DNA from: Anthostomella pinea
Taxonomy: Eukaryota; Ascomycota; Sordariomycetes; Xylariales; Xylariaceae
Assembly: GCA_963556695.1 (NCBI GenBank)
Contig: CAUWAG010000004.1
Span: forward strand, 2,356,001 to 2,420,000
Reading direction: 5' to 3'
Length of the DNA stretch: 64,000 bases
Within the stretch, counting starts at the first letter, position 1; every line of letters starts with the position of its first letter. The notes beneath the pieces were generated by a model. That model was not told where the DNA came from. It worked only from the letters and a program-made list of their open reading frames with translations, and did not search any database. Both the position numbers and the translations under genes were made by a program. Below are positions 1 through 11,696 of the stretch, piece after piece.

Positions 1-75
1 CATGAAGTCGTGCAGGAACTTGGAAATACAGCCGGCGAATATGCCGATCACTTGCTCGCTGTATCCAGGAGGTAA
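1..75 (+). CDS. Possible 3' exon cut by the window edge
   Basis: Frame 1 is open from the first base and gives a short segment containing VVQELGNTAGEYADHLLAVS, ending at TAA (73-75). The composition looks like a helical protein end. A strong donor-like GTAAGT starts at 72, so this could also be an internal exon whose intron begins there. No family can be assigned from 24 residues, and chance is possible. Confidence 0.2.
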   Translation, partial: HEVVQELGNTAGEYADHLLAVSRR

Positions 76-1584
76 GTAGCTACCCATGGAGGAAACACAG
101 TTCACTGAAGATCCTCTCTAGACGATCTGCGGACCGCATCTAGGACTGACAAAAGCCAATCCATGGACGTGCAGCCTCGTCCCCACGGGAGGAGATCTCT
201 TCGTCCACACCACAAAGCGTCATGTTGCTCAAGGTGGTACCCCTACTCATGCCGAGGTTACCATGGCTGCACAGCCGGAGCACCACCCGGAAGTAGAGCC
301 TCATATCAATAAGAGTAGCATATGAGCCCCGGGTCCGCGGGCACATCTTCACGAAGGTGCCATTATCGATCGGCCTGTCACTTCCGGTTCAGCTCGGTAC
401 ATAGAGTTTGGGGGCCTTATGTAGGACTTTGTCGTTCGTTCCCTTTATTCTTTACCCCAGACTGATGCTGTTGGCTGCTGTTGGCTGACGCCGGCTAGCA
501 AGGCTCCCCCGAGATCGACGCAGGTATTGTTCATCGTAACGGCCCCCAGATGCCGTGCAACTATGGGGCCGAAAGCCACAGGAACACGGCCAGGAAGGGT
601 AGTCTGGTAGACGCACCAGTGTTGTTCCAGCCACTGAGGGACCGGGCCAAGCCGGAGAGCGCGACCGGTATACGCAATCGTGTGGCCTTGCCGACGGAGA
701 TGGGGCGGAAATACTGCTGGCGAAATGGTAAGGCAGACCGCGGTCAGGCTTGGGTAAGGCTGGGCGGATCTGCCTGGGGCTCGCACGGAAAGACCCGAAC
801 CAAAACAACCACTATGGCACTATCTCGCCGAAAGATGGCGTGTATTCAAAGAGATGTGATAGACGTGCTTCTTTGCACGCTGTCGTCCCGGTCTCCGAGC
901 GCCGCTGATGCGAGCCGGAAGATCCTGTGAGGTGGCTGTATGTATGTAGTTAGGGGGCTAGTTGGCGTCGTCCTCGCACAAAATAGTGAGGCAAAAGTAT
1001 TCGTGGTTTTGCCCAAGGCCTGGTTAGTGTGAATTGATACCGGCCACGTGCGCTCGAAAGCTGCAGAGAACGGGTCTGACTAAGATGAGTTGACGAGTAG
1101 GGGCTTCGTCCGAGGCAATGCGGACTAGTCTCGCCGCCTTACAAGCCGGGCGAACTGCTACAAGGGCGCCGTTGCATGCCAGCCTATCCAATGCAATGCA
1201 TGGCCCCCAATGGAATGCCCTCATCTGGAAATGGCGCGACGGCGCAGATATGTGACCTGTAAGATACGGCGTCCGATAGGAGACAGCGCAGGAGATGGTA
1301 AGTCATGTGGTGGTGATCTGACACCAATCCTTGAAGCGATGCTGACTTGCAGACGAGGCGTGACAGACATTGGCTTGGTCGACGCGGATTGCGGGCCAAT
1401 CTGGAAAGAGATAAATATGACCACGGGGCAAGACTCCCTTTGCGGGCATGGAATTTTCTCATAGATTGATAGTGTGCTCCTGAATTGCATGCTTGCTGCG
1501 ATATCCAGACGCGAATAAATGCAACGCAACCCACGTCAACAGAGAACGTGGCACCGGAGACATGATGAGCACGCCTCACATTGC
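76..1584. other. Gene-poor stretch
   Basis: About 1.5 kb with several overlapping short frames on both strands (for example 445-808 minus and 550-930 plus). None shows a recognisable domain, a convincing start with splice sites, or a preferred strand. I see no repeat or RNA gene. Confidence 0.4.
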
Positions 1585-3809
1585 TCAGCATACCCATTTC
1601 CCAAGAGCGAACGTAAACTGCTTTCCCAGAATGTCTTGGTACATGGCCTTGTCGGTCCATGCCCAGACCGGGTCTCCCTGAGTGTTTTGTGACGTATGCC
1701 GGGACGAGCGGTCCCTCGACAGGATGGGTGAAACGTATGGAGGTATTGAACCTCGATATCCATGAGTGGTGGCCTCAGCTTTGCTCTTGTCCTTGGAAGT
1801 CACATCCTGGGTCGACTGAGGGATCCCACTTGTCTTCACTCCCTCACTGATCATAGGTTGCTCTGCACCGCCGTGTGAGCTGATCTTTTCCATCTGACCC
1901 AATAAGTTTCCCCCATGTGACATCCCTGACAGCTTGGCCGCAGGGTCGAAGCTTATGTAGACCAGCGCTTTGAGTCCCTTTGCGTTTTCGCCGGTAGCGT
2001 AGACAATTGAGCGTTCGTCGCCAACTGCAGCAACGTAACCCTGATGATCAGGTGGATTGAGTACCTGGTAGATCGATTCTGAGCAAGGGTCCAAGCAGTA
2101 CGAAGCCCTTCTTGGTGGCCAAATGTATATCTCGTTCTCCTGGTAGAGTTGCTTGACCTTGTCGTCAAGATCGAGACTGCTCTCGGAGGGGATTAGCGCT
2201 CCGGCGGGTGACGAGATCGGCCTTGATTTTCGGTGTCCAGTTCGAATCCGTAGACACTGGGGGCCAGCATCTCCAACGCAGGTGTCGTCCATCATATCCA
2301 GAAACGTATGGCAGCATCTCTGGTAAGAACACAGGTATGTTCTGCTCCGCGTGACTATTGAAGTGCCTGAGCTATCGTCCCCTGCGTGCATCTCCGACGG
2401 TAATCGTGGTTGTGGGTTAATCTGCTCGGCCCTGCTTATTGATCCAATAAAATTGGCCACATTTTCGCCTTGTACTGCATCGTTGGCCGCCAAGCGGGTT
2501 TCTTCGGTATTCTCACCGTAGTACTCGCCAAATACGACCTCTTTGGTATAGTAAGTGCGTCTACTACCACTCTGCCCTGCCAACCATTCCTTGCGGGACT
2601 CGACAATCCTGATTCCTCCGGAAGTCTCATCCTTCTCCAGTGCAAGAAATCCCCATCGGTCATCGATAGGTCCCTCTGAGTGTTGCCTCCTCCAGCTGTC
2701 CTCTCTTTTCATCACTTGTGCCTTTTTGGGGTCGGGCTCTTCCAGGCGAAACCGGAAGCAGTAGTAGTGAGAAACCCAGTCGATCTCCTCAATCTCGAAA
2801 GCAGTCTGGTTTGAAAGGCCGTAGAAGTGGCCGTCGAAAATTTCGAAGCATACGGTAGATCCCATGTCACACCCGACCAAGTCTGACAGGTGCATTTTTG
2901 GGGACAACCAGATCCTCTTTTTGATGTCGAAGCCTTCAATGACCCATTTTCGAAAGCCATCGGTTCCTTCCTCTGAATGCGTTCCAAAGTACAGAAATTG
3001 GGCATTGTTTCGTACGAATATTTTAGACGTAGAGTTTAGGCGGACCGCCTCCAAGATGACTTGCTCTTTATGCTTGAAAATCAAAAGCCAGTTTTCTGTA
3101 CGGGGTAAGGCGAAAGAGAATAAGCAGGACGTAATTCCATGTGCGTGATACAGGGTCCTAAACCTGTACTTGCGGCTTTTTGCTGATCGAGGCACAGCCA
3201 GGCTGATCAGAGTCGGGATGTCTATGATTACTTCGGTGTCCTTTGAGCCGTGAAGGTCGAGAATGCGAAGCCAACGGCGCGGCCGCTCGTTGATGATGTA
3301 GCACAGTTTGCCACAAATGTATTGGTAAGAATCGGCAAATGCGACTATACCCACGACGTACGGGGATGCCTGGGAGAAAGCTTGACGTCGTTTTGCCAGC
3401 CGCCGAAGAGCTCTTGAGAAATGACCACTGTCCTCTTCCTGCTGCGCCTCAGCCGTGTACCACGCCTTCGCCTGAGACAAGATGTTAGCACAACGTCGAA
3501 GAATCGGCCCGTCGAGCGAGGTGAGACAGTAAAAGCTCATCTTACTGTGACAATTGCCTTGCAGAAGCTCTCTTCGCGCACCAAGTACTGGAAATGGCGG
3601 CAGCATCGAGACAAGTCGAAGATCTCGCCAATCTCCAGATCCCGCACGATATATGCCATGATCTCGTATGGTAGTTTTTGCAGTCCAGACGTCTTGCGGA
3701 AATCCATTCGTGAACTGGTCGGCTCCCACTTGGGGCTCGAGGGACTGGTGTGTGGTTGCGAGCATAGCAGCGAGTGCCCAAGACGGTGGTGGGGGGAAGA
3801 GAGACACAT
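1585..3809 (-). CDS. F-box domain protein, two exons
   Basis: Exon 1 is 3809-3546 and exon 2 is 3471-1585. The 74-bp intron (3545-3472) has donor GTAAG, a GCTAAC branch site and acceptor TCTCAG, and joins the two frames in phase 0 for a protein of about 716 aa. The F-box sits near the N-terminus: LPYEIMAYIV at about residue 45, then a leucine/cysteine-rich helix through DLSRCCRHFQYLV. F-box proteins recruit substrates to SCF ubiquitin ligases through Skp1. The long C-terminal part has no repeats I recognise and resembles the many orphan F-box proteins of filamentous fungi. An internal ATG at residue 35 (3707) just before the F-box could be the true start. Substrate unknown. Confidence 0.72.
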
Positions 3810-6700
3810 CTGAGGGCTGTGCCGCCGAGCCTAATGGCCCTCCAGCATGACATATGTAGGTGCGAGTCGGGAGAATTTGGTGAAAGCTACGGCCACCAGA
3901 GCCTCATCTAATTCTAGACGGTCTCGGCTCGTAAAGGCGGACCACTCCGAGACTAACAAGGGCTTTGTACTTGTTGATAGCCGTGTACGTCGTCTGTCTC
4001 GCCGCTTGGAATGCAGGAGCACAGTACCACGTCGAGAGCCTCGCTTGCCCCATCTTCTCCACTGAGGGACAGGGCGTACCGTGCATGATAACGAAGAACA
4101 GGGAAAGACTCGAAGAGAAAAAGGAGGCTTCATGCTGGCCATTCGGAGAATGCGGTCGTCGATACGGTTCCATGCCCAGCGCAGCGGGGAAGAGTGGAAT
4201 GGTTGAGCATGTTGAATTCCGTAGACGCCCATCAACCTTCCAGCTACCGAACCGTACCTCACAGGTTTGGATTTGAGATCTCAGATAGATCATAGAGGGC
4301 ACTCACAGCTGGGGCCTTTCTGGGTGCCCTGTTCTTGCCAAGCCGATAAGTATCCACTGTGCCTGCTTGCACGCTGATTGGCCAATTGAAAACCGACCCC
4401 GCTGCATGCAGCCGAAGCCCGAAGAGCCTCAATCTTTCGGAGCTTCCAATTTCAGGGGCAGGGACCCTTCCCAGCCTCCAGGTAATGAATCTCCGGCTCC
4501 CACACCTCCTTTCTTAGTCTGGTCACCGCGGATGGTATGGACTCTATGGAGGCACATGTAGGTACAGATCATGTTACTTGCACCAAGTCTACTACCAGGT
4601 TTACCGGATTCTGTTCCCCTCTCGCCGTCTCTTCTCCTCTTTGGGGGCCATGCAGCGCCAGCCAGCCGCCCGACAAAGTAATGGTGCAAGTTTCCTACAT
4701 GTACCAATCCCGTCAAGTCAAGGAAACCGCAGAGCCGCAATACAATAGCAACAGGGGGTTATGATCCCCGTATCTTGATCGCATCATTGATTCGCAGCCT
4801 CATCATTAGATCCGGATTTGGAAGCCCAGCCAGCATTCCGATGCAACACCCCTCAAACGGTGATCTGGAACTCTTATCCCGCGATAGATGGCTTCGGTAT
4901 CTGCTTGTTGAGACAGTGTCTATTACGACGGCTGTCGGGGGCTGAAGACAATAAATGCTTCGACCACTGCATCGGCCGTGTGACGTGGTACCGAGGCGTA
5001 CCATCCTGACATATGGCTCAGATTGCAGGTTGGAACATGATGCTGTTGGGAGCAATGCGGCTCTGCGACATGAGCCGCTCGCCAACAGATCAGCCAAGCC
5101 CGATCCGACCTATCACTTCTCACATTCCAGATGAGTACTAGTCTCCGCCAGCTTTTGCCCTTCTTGAGCCTCAACACCCGGGACTTTCCTGGCCAGAGCC
5201 GCCTCTTCTGATGGCATGTCCCATCAACAAGTGCACTTTTCGCGGCTGAAAAAGAACTTCCACAGGCGGACATCTGACGCCATCGTATGCAGGTGCTTCC
5301 GGTCCGGAGGCTCAACTGCTCGGGTGTCTGAGCCCGGTCCATACGAAACCTCCTGTTTTGAACTCGCATGAAGCTTCAGACTAAGACAGACTATACGGAA
5401 ATGCTGCTTCCCTCGAGCCGATGTTTGACGATATATGTACGCAACTTCAAGCGAACATGAAGCAACTGACAATCGACAGTTGACAGTGGCCCAACCTCTA
5501 CATCGTATCCTAGCGTCTCGCCTCGTCATCCGGATAGGTCGCTGGCTACTCCACGACAGTGGCCTTGACTGGTCACAAAAAGAGACACATGCCCGTCTCA
5601 CGCCGAATCCGCTTGGCTTGATACTTTCGGAAAGATATTGCGACCTGATAGTGCCAGTTCCGACCCTATGTCGACAAGGTGTCAGACGACCTCTAGGGCT
5701 ATCTCAAGATTTGCAGTTACCTTGGGAAGCATTTCATTCTGAAGGACCACACGTCAATATGACAGAAACGGTATACAAGCTGGAGACTGGGGTATCACCA
5801 AGACACAGCGCTGCTATAGCGATTGGGGGCCCTCTGCTGTGCTTCGCGAACTAGTCCGCGAAGCGAATCGACTTGCTTCATCCATGCTGTGTGAGTTCAC
5901 CTTTGGACCAATACGAATACTACTACGTGGCTCAGGTTTCCCGGGCCATGAGGTATCAAGCTCTGCCAGCTCTTCCTTGTCATTACTGATGCCACTGTGT
6001 CAGCCGCGCCACCTATCGGACGTCACGACCTCGAGAACGGACAGCAACAATCTCAACAGGCTTCAGCATCGAGAACCAGTCCCCAACGTGTCAGGAGACC
6101 GCCCTCCATGTGAGCAAGGTCGTATGGCTCTAGCGACAGGACGTACCACTGCAGTGATTGGATCTGGAGAGGACCTTTCACAGCTGAGATGATAAGCTGA
6201 GGCTTGGTGGAGACAAGGGCATGTTGCATTATGCATGTCTCATGACTGACTATACGAGTTTCTGGGAGCAAGGGTTTGCTAGGTTCTTTGGCGAGATGGT
6301 ATGAGAGGCCCAGAACACGGCATGATCAACTTGGCGAAAGACACCAAGCGGAAATCCCTGACGTGTGCCATCGCCACTGTTGCGGTGAGCGCGGGCTGTG
6401 TTTGTGGCGAAATTCAGGATAGCCGACTTCGCTATATTGATTGGCTCGTTACATCCGGACTAAAGAATCGAGAAGCAATGAAGCATGACTTTTCAACGAA
6501 TTTCTTTTCTCAGCTCATGCGCGTCAAATGAGGTGGCTTTTTTGTCAATAGTTAAGTGTCCGCCTGCTGGGCAAGCCGGATCGTGCTCATGACAACCACG
6601 CTGGCGGAGCAGGTCAGGTCAGGTCAGGTTCCCCAGCAACCCTATATGTACCGTAAAATCAGCCCAATCTTTCACCGACGCCCTGTACCAACGTCAACCC
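3810..6700. other. Intergenic, no gene recognised
   Basis: About 2.9 kb of mixed composition. Short frames exist on both strands, but none has a domain I recognise. Around 5815-5891 a coding-looking segment containing VLRELVREANRLASSML lies between an acceptor-like CTATAG and a donor-like GTGAGT, and may be a decayed exon. A pentamer repeat (AGGTC, four copies) lies at 6611-6630. Confidence 0.35.
6611..6630. repeat. AGGTC pentamer, four copies
   Basis: Four tandem AGGTC units, the last ending in T, lie about 75 bp upstream of the tRNA-like unit. Simple-sequence tract with no visible function. Confidence 0.8.
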
Positions 6701-6705
6701 TTAAG

Positions 6706-6854
6706 GCCTCTTGGTATAGTGGTATGAGATAAAATCCTCTGGGGGTTTTTCGTAAGTCTAGTATTCGAATCCGGGGCGTGCTGGCAAGCAAGTGAATAGG
6801 GTTTCGCCCAGGTCAAAGCACGCTCAACAGGTTCGGATTGTAGATTGAGCTTTT
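6706..6854 (+). ncRNA. tRNA-Pro-like degenerate Pol III unit, possible SINE head
   Basis: The segment beginning at 6706 reads like the 5' half of a fungal tRNA-Pro, including CTCTTGGTATAGTGGTATGA. It has a perfect A box (TGGTATAGTGG, 6712-6722) and a near-consensus B box (TATTCGAATCC, 6762-6772; 9 of 11). The T stem cannot pair, the 3' acceptor strand does not match the 5' one, and a TTTTT (6746-6750) interrupts the unit. It is therefore not a functional tRNA. A second T5 run lies at 6850-6854. It may be a tRNA pseudogene or the head of a tRNA-derived SINE. Confidence 0.4.
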
Positions 6855-8112
6855 TGCTTATTTTTTATTTTGTTCTTGTCCTGTGCATACATGCCTTACC
6901 GTCTGATGATGTAGAAAGCAGGATGTCCCGCCCATCCCCGTGTGAAACCACACAATTTATTTCTAGCTCAGGGATATGCGCCTTGTTCGTCGGCCTGCCC
7001 GGCGAAGGAGTGTGGACATGCGACTGAGGAGGCGGTCAAACTTGCAGTAGCATATGTGTGCCTTCGAAACGAGCGGTATCCACAGACATTCATTTTCTCT
7101 CGCTCTTGCTATTCTAGTTGTCTCCAATGACAGGTGACATATGCTGAGGTACTTCCTACGTGTATGCCGTGGTCGCTCGATTGCAAGCCGAGATGCCACG
7201 CTCGTCGCTCATCCCCCAGTGGCGAAAGTTGAGTTGCACGGTAGGCACGTGTCCAGCCGTCTGTCCAACCTGTAGTCACATAGGACTTCCGCGCTTCCAC
7301 TTTTCTCTCTCAACGAATGGTCGAAACATATCGTAGCTGCCTGCCCTGCGGTCGTTATCGTGCAGGATGCCGAAGCTCTCGCAACTCAGCTCCGCACCCA
7401 CATGCCGTAATGAACCTACCTGTCTGTTGTTGACATGCTGAAGCCACCTGAGTATGATTGCGAAGAGGCACCTGCTCGCAGGCGATACGGACACCAGTAG
7501 TGAAATGCAGGGTTTCGGCAGTGCCTTCCACCTGCTAGCGGCCTCAGGGTTGGCATAGTTCCATCGCATTTGTGGCCAGTCCAGTGCATCGAAGGGGCAG
7601 ATTGGACGGTGAACATCTCCAGGACACCTCGCTGTTGTCGGAACCAGGTAACATTCCAGTCCTCACGAGGGTATATATCACGCTATGCCATATAAACTCC
7701 GAAGACCTGTCTGATGTGGATGTGGCTGGACGTGGTTCACTGAGAGGCTGAAGAGCAAGATAGGGGTACATACAATGGGTCGGATGGCACTGGCTTCTTT
7801 CCATGTACAGTCGCGCTATCAAGTTACCTCTCTTTCCATTACGGCATATACCTCCTACCTGTTCCCAACTGTCTTTAACGTTGAGGCTGGTATGCAGGTG
7901 GTCTAGATCTGTACATGAGCACCTGCATCAAATGCTGTCAGGGTTGTCTTTCCTGGACATACCTACGCCAACCCCCGGCTGCGACTGACATGCAACCGCA
8001 CGACATGCCCTTCGGATATAAGTCCATTTTGCCGAAGACAGCAAGATAGAACAATAAGGAAATTGGTAAGTACCTGCTTAACGGAACCACTCTGTCTATT
8101 TCAGGGTACTTG
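6855..8112. other. Intergenic, no gene recognised
   Basis: About 1.25 kb between the tRNA-like unit and the first MITE. Overlapping short frames on both strands show no domain and no coherent splice pattern. Confidence 0.4.
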
Positions 8113-8329
8113 TACACCGAACCCTTATAAGTCTCCGTACGCCCCTCGTTCACCAAGCGAAAGATGTATTTACTATATCTGGGATAAGCAGTCTGGAATA
8201 AGCATCAAACTGGCTACTTAGATTAGATATGCTTATTCCAGAGTGCTTATTCTATCAATACGAATTTCGCATTAACATTTCAGAGTTGACGGGAGCATGA
8301 CGGACGGAGACTTATGAGGGATGAGTGTA
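8113..8329. mobile_element. MITE copy 1, 217 bp with TA target duplication
   Basis: The ends are imperfect inverted repeats of about 27 bp. The right end read in reverse gives CCCTCATAAGTCTCCGT and the left end CCCTTATAAGTCTCCGT, each flanked by TA (8113-8114 and 8328-8329). The interior is AT-rich with several TTATTCC or GGAATAAG words and has no coding frame. The same ends and similar length occur at 62306-62524. TA duplication and size fit a Tc1/mariner-mobilised MITE; the family assignment is inference. Confidence 0.8.
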
Positions 8330-8597
8330 CAAGCCTTCCAAATCAGAACAGGCAGTCGACTGGGGCTCGTTCCTTTCATATCTTGAGTCGCCCGTCCTCA
8401 CGCTTGCATCGCACAGAAAGACAGAGACAGGAAGGATGCTCACCCAGAGCTGCACGCTCAACCGGACTTCTCTGGACCACCTCAACTTTCAGCCATTCTT
8501 GGTTACTTGCGAAGCAGTCCTATTTGCTCTTCGATCATCAACACCGAGCACGAGATTATCTCCCTAGTCTTGCTATCGTTGCTTCGCCAGCCCCTCG

Positions 8598-8831
8598 ATG
8601 AATCCCCAAGAGCCTGCGAAAATGTCCGCACCAGCAGACGAGGCGGATGAAGCAGTTGCCGCATTTGCCGCGGACGATCCGGACTTGGCGAAACTGTTGC
8701 CTACGCTAGACGAGGAAGACTTGGAAGCACTGAAGGCGGCTGACGAATGGGTGTACGAGTGCGTAGTCCTGAGTCGTGTCTTGCACTTCAAGGCTCTTCG
8801 GATTGCCCAGATACTGAACATTAGCCACTAA
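8598..8831 (+). CDS. Small acidic ORF of unknown function ending at the transposon
   Basis: A 77-codon frame starting at ATG. The protein is acidic and alanine-rich in its first half (for example DDPDLAKLLPTLDEEDLEAL), with a more hydrophobic C-terminus ending NISH. Codon use looks coding. The stop TAA is made of the TA target duplication plus the first base of the transposon; without the element the stop would be TAG at the same codon, so the insertion does not change the protein. An acceptor-like CTTCGCCAG lies just upstream, so this could be the last exon of a longer gene. I do not recognise the family. Confidence 0.35.
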   Translation: MNPQEPAKMSAPADEADEAVAAFAADDPDLAKLLPTLDEEDLEALKAADEWVYECVVLSRVLHFKALRIAQILNISH

Positions 8832-11693
8832 CGGCGGGGCCCCCAAGTGGGACAGTTTTCAAACCAAAAGGCCACACTTGCACCCACGGACAACTCCATC
8901 CGAATTGAAGCTATAAATTATATAATAAATGCATTGTAACTGCCTTTTCTTAGAGTTTTCAGCAATATTAATTGTTCACCTGGTACCGTACAGGCTGGCG
9001 GATTGCACGGCGTGAAGATCGCACCATAATGGGCTCGTCGTCTTCATCATCCGGTTTATCAGACCCCTCCTTGTCCCTATCGTCAACAACCACCCCTTTG
9101 TCTAATTCTTCTGAATCGTTATATTCAGAGGAGAGGGAGTCTTCAAATAGTGATCTCTCTGCCCATTGCTCAATAGCAGCTTGTGTGGCCTCCGTATGCT
9201 TGATTTATTCAGCAATAATATTCCTAATCTTCTATAGCCATTGATTAGGCTCTTTCTGAGGGGCCTTATGGCGCTTCTTTGGTTATGTCATGGTCTGGTA
9301 TAGGTAGCCCATGTGGTGAGTCCTGGAGCCCGGACATGAGTACATGTACCACCATTGAATGTCAAGCTGCCACGCTTGATATTCGACATCCTTTTGGGAG
9401 GAACAGCCGTGGCATGGTGGTTATGGTGAGCGTTCCGTCACAGGCTATAGATGCTCAATTTTTATCGTCTTTTGCCTCTATCTGCTGTTTCAGAAGGGCT
9501 ATCTCAACCATTATCTCATGGTACGCCTTCGCAACTAAGCGGACTCCTGCTTGCTGTTCAGGGGTCTCAACCACTGTTAATAGCATCAGGGCTGTGTCCT
9601 GCCCTAATTTAGGGGCTTCTAATGCTTCAGGAATGGTTTCTGGGTCCATTATAGCTGCTGCTGCTGCTTGTATCTCTCCTGCCTTCACTATATACTCATT
9701 TGTCAGCATTTTCTGCCAATTTACAGGCCAAAGATTAGCATCATGCCATCCCGAACCCATGATAACTGGCGTGACTTTATCGCGAGCTTTTGCTAGGCAA
9801 CTGAGGAACTTAATTTTACTAATAGGGGCCGAATCATTGAACGGACCGAGCTAGTTGATGAGGCGGCGATAGGCGGCCTTCACCACAGAGAAAACGGTCA
9901 GATCCAGTGGCTGGAAGATGTAAGACTACCTCTATTAGCAGAACAACTACTAATTGACCAAATAACCTACTATATGGGCAGGAAAAAAGCACATATACAC
10001 GTTGTTTATGTAGCATAAACTCGTCTGAGCAATGGCTGCCATTGTTGAATACACGGATGTTGATTGATTCTATTAATTGTTCTGCTCTACGTGCAGAGAT
10101 TGATCATCTGTCTTCTTGGTGGGTCAGATGCCCTGTGCGTCTCTGCCCCACTTGAGATCTTCCAGTGTCTATCTCTGTGACGGCCTGCACAGACCTTCCC
10201 ACATGACAAGCCGATACTTCCCAATAAGGGAAGGATCTGACCAGAGGATCCCCTTAAAGGGGCAACCTCCTGCTGTACCTATCTCTCCCTCTCTTCCTTT
10301 CCTCTCTAGTCTTGATATTCTCGTCAATAGTGTAATAGCTGCTTGCTGCAGGCCATGTCCCAGCTCCCCAGTATGCTCGCCGTGACAATCTCCGGCTCCC
10401 ATTCTACAGCCATGGTCATCTAGTATTAAGAGGCGAAAATCATTGGGATCTTTAGAAGCTATATTAGATAGATAGATCTAGGGCTTAATTAGCATGTAGT
10501 TAATGCCATTAAATTAAAAAATAAATACTTTCTTAAGCTATTGCAGTGCAATCTCGTTTGAGGACCAGCCGTTAATAACGTACGTTATAAACCACTTTGT
10601 CATTTCAGGATGCTCTTTAACAACCTGTTCTTTAAACCACTGCATTTGTATTGACTTTGCTTTGAAGATAATGAGCGGCTGGAGCTTTTTCCCAGTGGCA
10701 GTGATCGATTTCGCCACTGTAGTTCATGTACGGTCATCGTTAGACTTGACATTGGCCCTTTTTGAGCCAGAACTGCCTATTATAAGGCCATCAGGCCTAT
10801 AATTTCCTGGTCAGCTGTTCAAAAATCACTTTGAATGGACAATTCACATACTGCCAGCCCTGCATAATACCGTACTTATCGACATCTGCCCGGTTTTTAA
10901 GTTTGATGAAAGTGAACTCCTCATACAGATCATGAAACGTATTCACATTTTCAGGCGTAGTAGCGTTGATATGCTTATAGTCAAGCTTTTGGCCCATTTT
11001 GGTCTTAATCTTCTGGTGTCGACGGATGAAGTTTTGTATGTAATGGCTCCATAAATGATCTGATTTTCCCTCAGATTTGAGGATCTGGCGGATGATGAAC
11101 TTGATGTTGCTGTAAGTTGGTGCATGGCCGGCCTTTTCTTGGTACAGAACCCATAGAATTACCTTCTTTTCTTGAGAAGGGCTTAACTTCTGAGCATAAG
11201 AATGCCCTTCTTGCACTATACCAGTTAGGCGCATTGTGATGCTGTCTATCTTACAAGAGAGAGTTGATTTGGGTATTCTCTAGTGATAATAGGCTTTGCG
11301 GAGGGATAGGCCATTATTTATAGCGGTTATTACCTCTATAAGGTCTTTTTCAGTGTATTAAGGAGGAATTTTGTCGTACTAAAGCCACTATTATTTACAG
11401 ATTTTTTTTAACAAGATTTCTATTGGATGGGAGGTAATAGGGGGCACGGGTCCTATTACCCCTCAGATTAGGCCCGGAAGTGCTAACTTCCGACCCCCAC
11501 CACGGGCTATCTCGGAGCGGCAGACCTAATAAAATTTATTTTGAAAGAAACACTAAGAAGAGACGATTCTATTGCCGTACTTACGGTATCTAGGGCTTTA
11601 TTACCGATAGAGATGTGTATAAGTGAACATTGTGATGTTGGGTGTGAAAAGTGTCCCACTTGGGGGGCTGTCCTACTTGGGGGCCCCCGCCGT
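8831..11693 (-). mobile_element. Fot1/pogo-type DNA transposon, inactivated
   Basis: A 2863-bp element flanked by TA (8829-8830 and 11694-11695). The terminal inverted repeats begin ACGGCGGGG and continue into CCCCCAAGT-GGACAG, with one G indel between the two ends. The right end carries a second, inner copy of the CCCACTTGGGGG motif. On the minus strand it holds the broken transposase described separately. TA duplication, TIRs and a psq-HTH/DDE_1 transposase place it in the pogo (Fot1) branch of Tc1/mariner. Confidence 0.88.
9060..11390 (-). pseudogene. Fot1/pogo transposase, broken by stops and frame changes
   Basis: Read on the minus strand, the pieces come in the usual family order. First is a psq-type HTH (YTEKDLIEVITAINNGLSLRK, about 11385-11320), interrupted by TAG after AYYH. 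Next is a Tc5/CENP-B-like HTH region in the open frame 11234-10797. Then come DDE_1 parts: IFKAKSIQMQWF and NGWSSNEIALQ (about 10670-10540), RLLILDDHG with the second catalytic aspartate (about 10430), and LQPLDLTVFSVVKAAYRRLIN near the third acidic position (about 9915-9855), again followed by TAG. Last is the C-terminal segment 9760-9455 with LWPVN. Several stops fall where the family has Trp or Gln. It cannot encode an active enzyme. Confidence 0.82.
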
Positions 11694-11696
11694 TAG

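Noticed and set aside
445..808. Two overlapping minus-strand frames of about 115 codons
   Set aside because: They overlap each other and a plus-strand frame over the same bases, with no domain or codon preference.
6706..6780. Functional tRNA gene
   Set aside because: The promoter boxes are present, but the T stem and acceptor stem cannot pair and a T5 run lies inside, so I call it degenerate instead.
9279..9854. 191-codon plus-strand frame inside the transposon
   Set aside because: It is antisense to the C-terminal part of the transposase, whose minus-strand fragments match the Fot1/pogo family in the right order.
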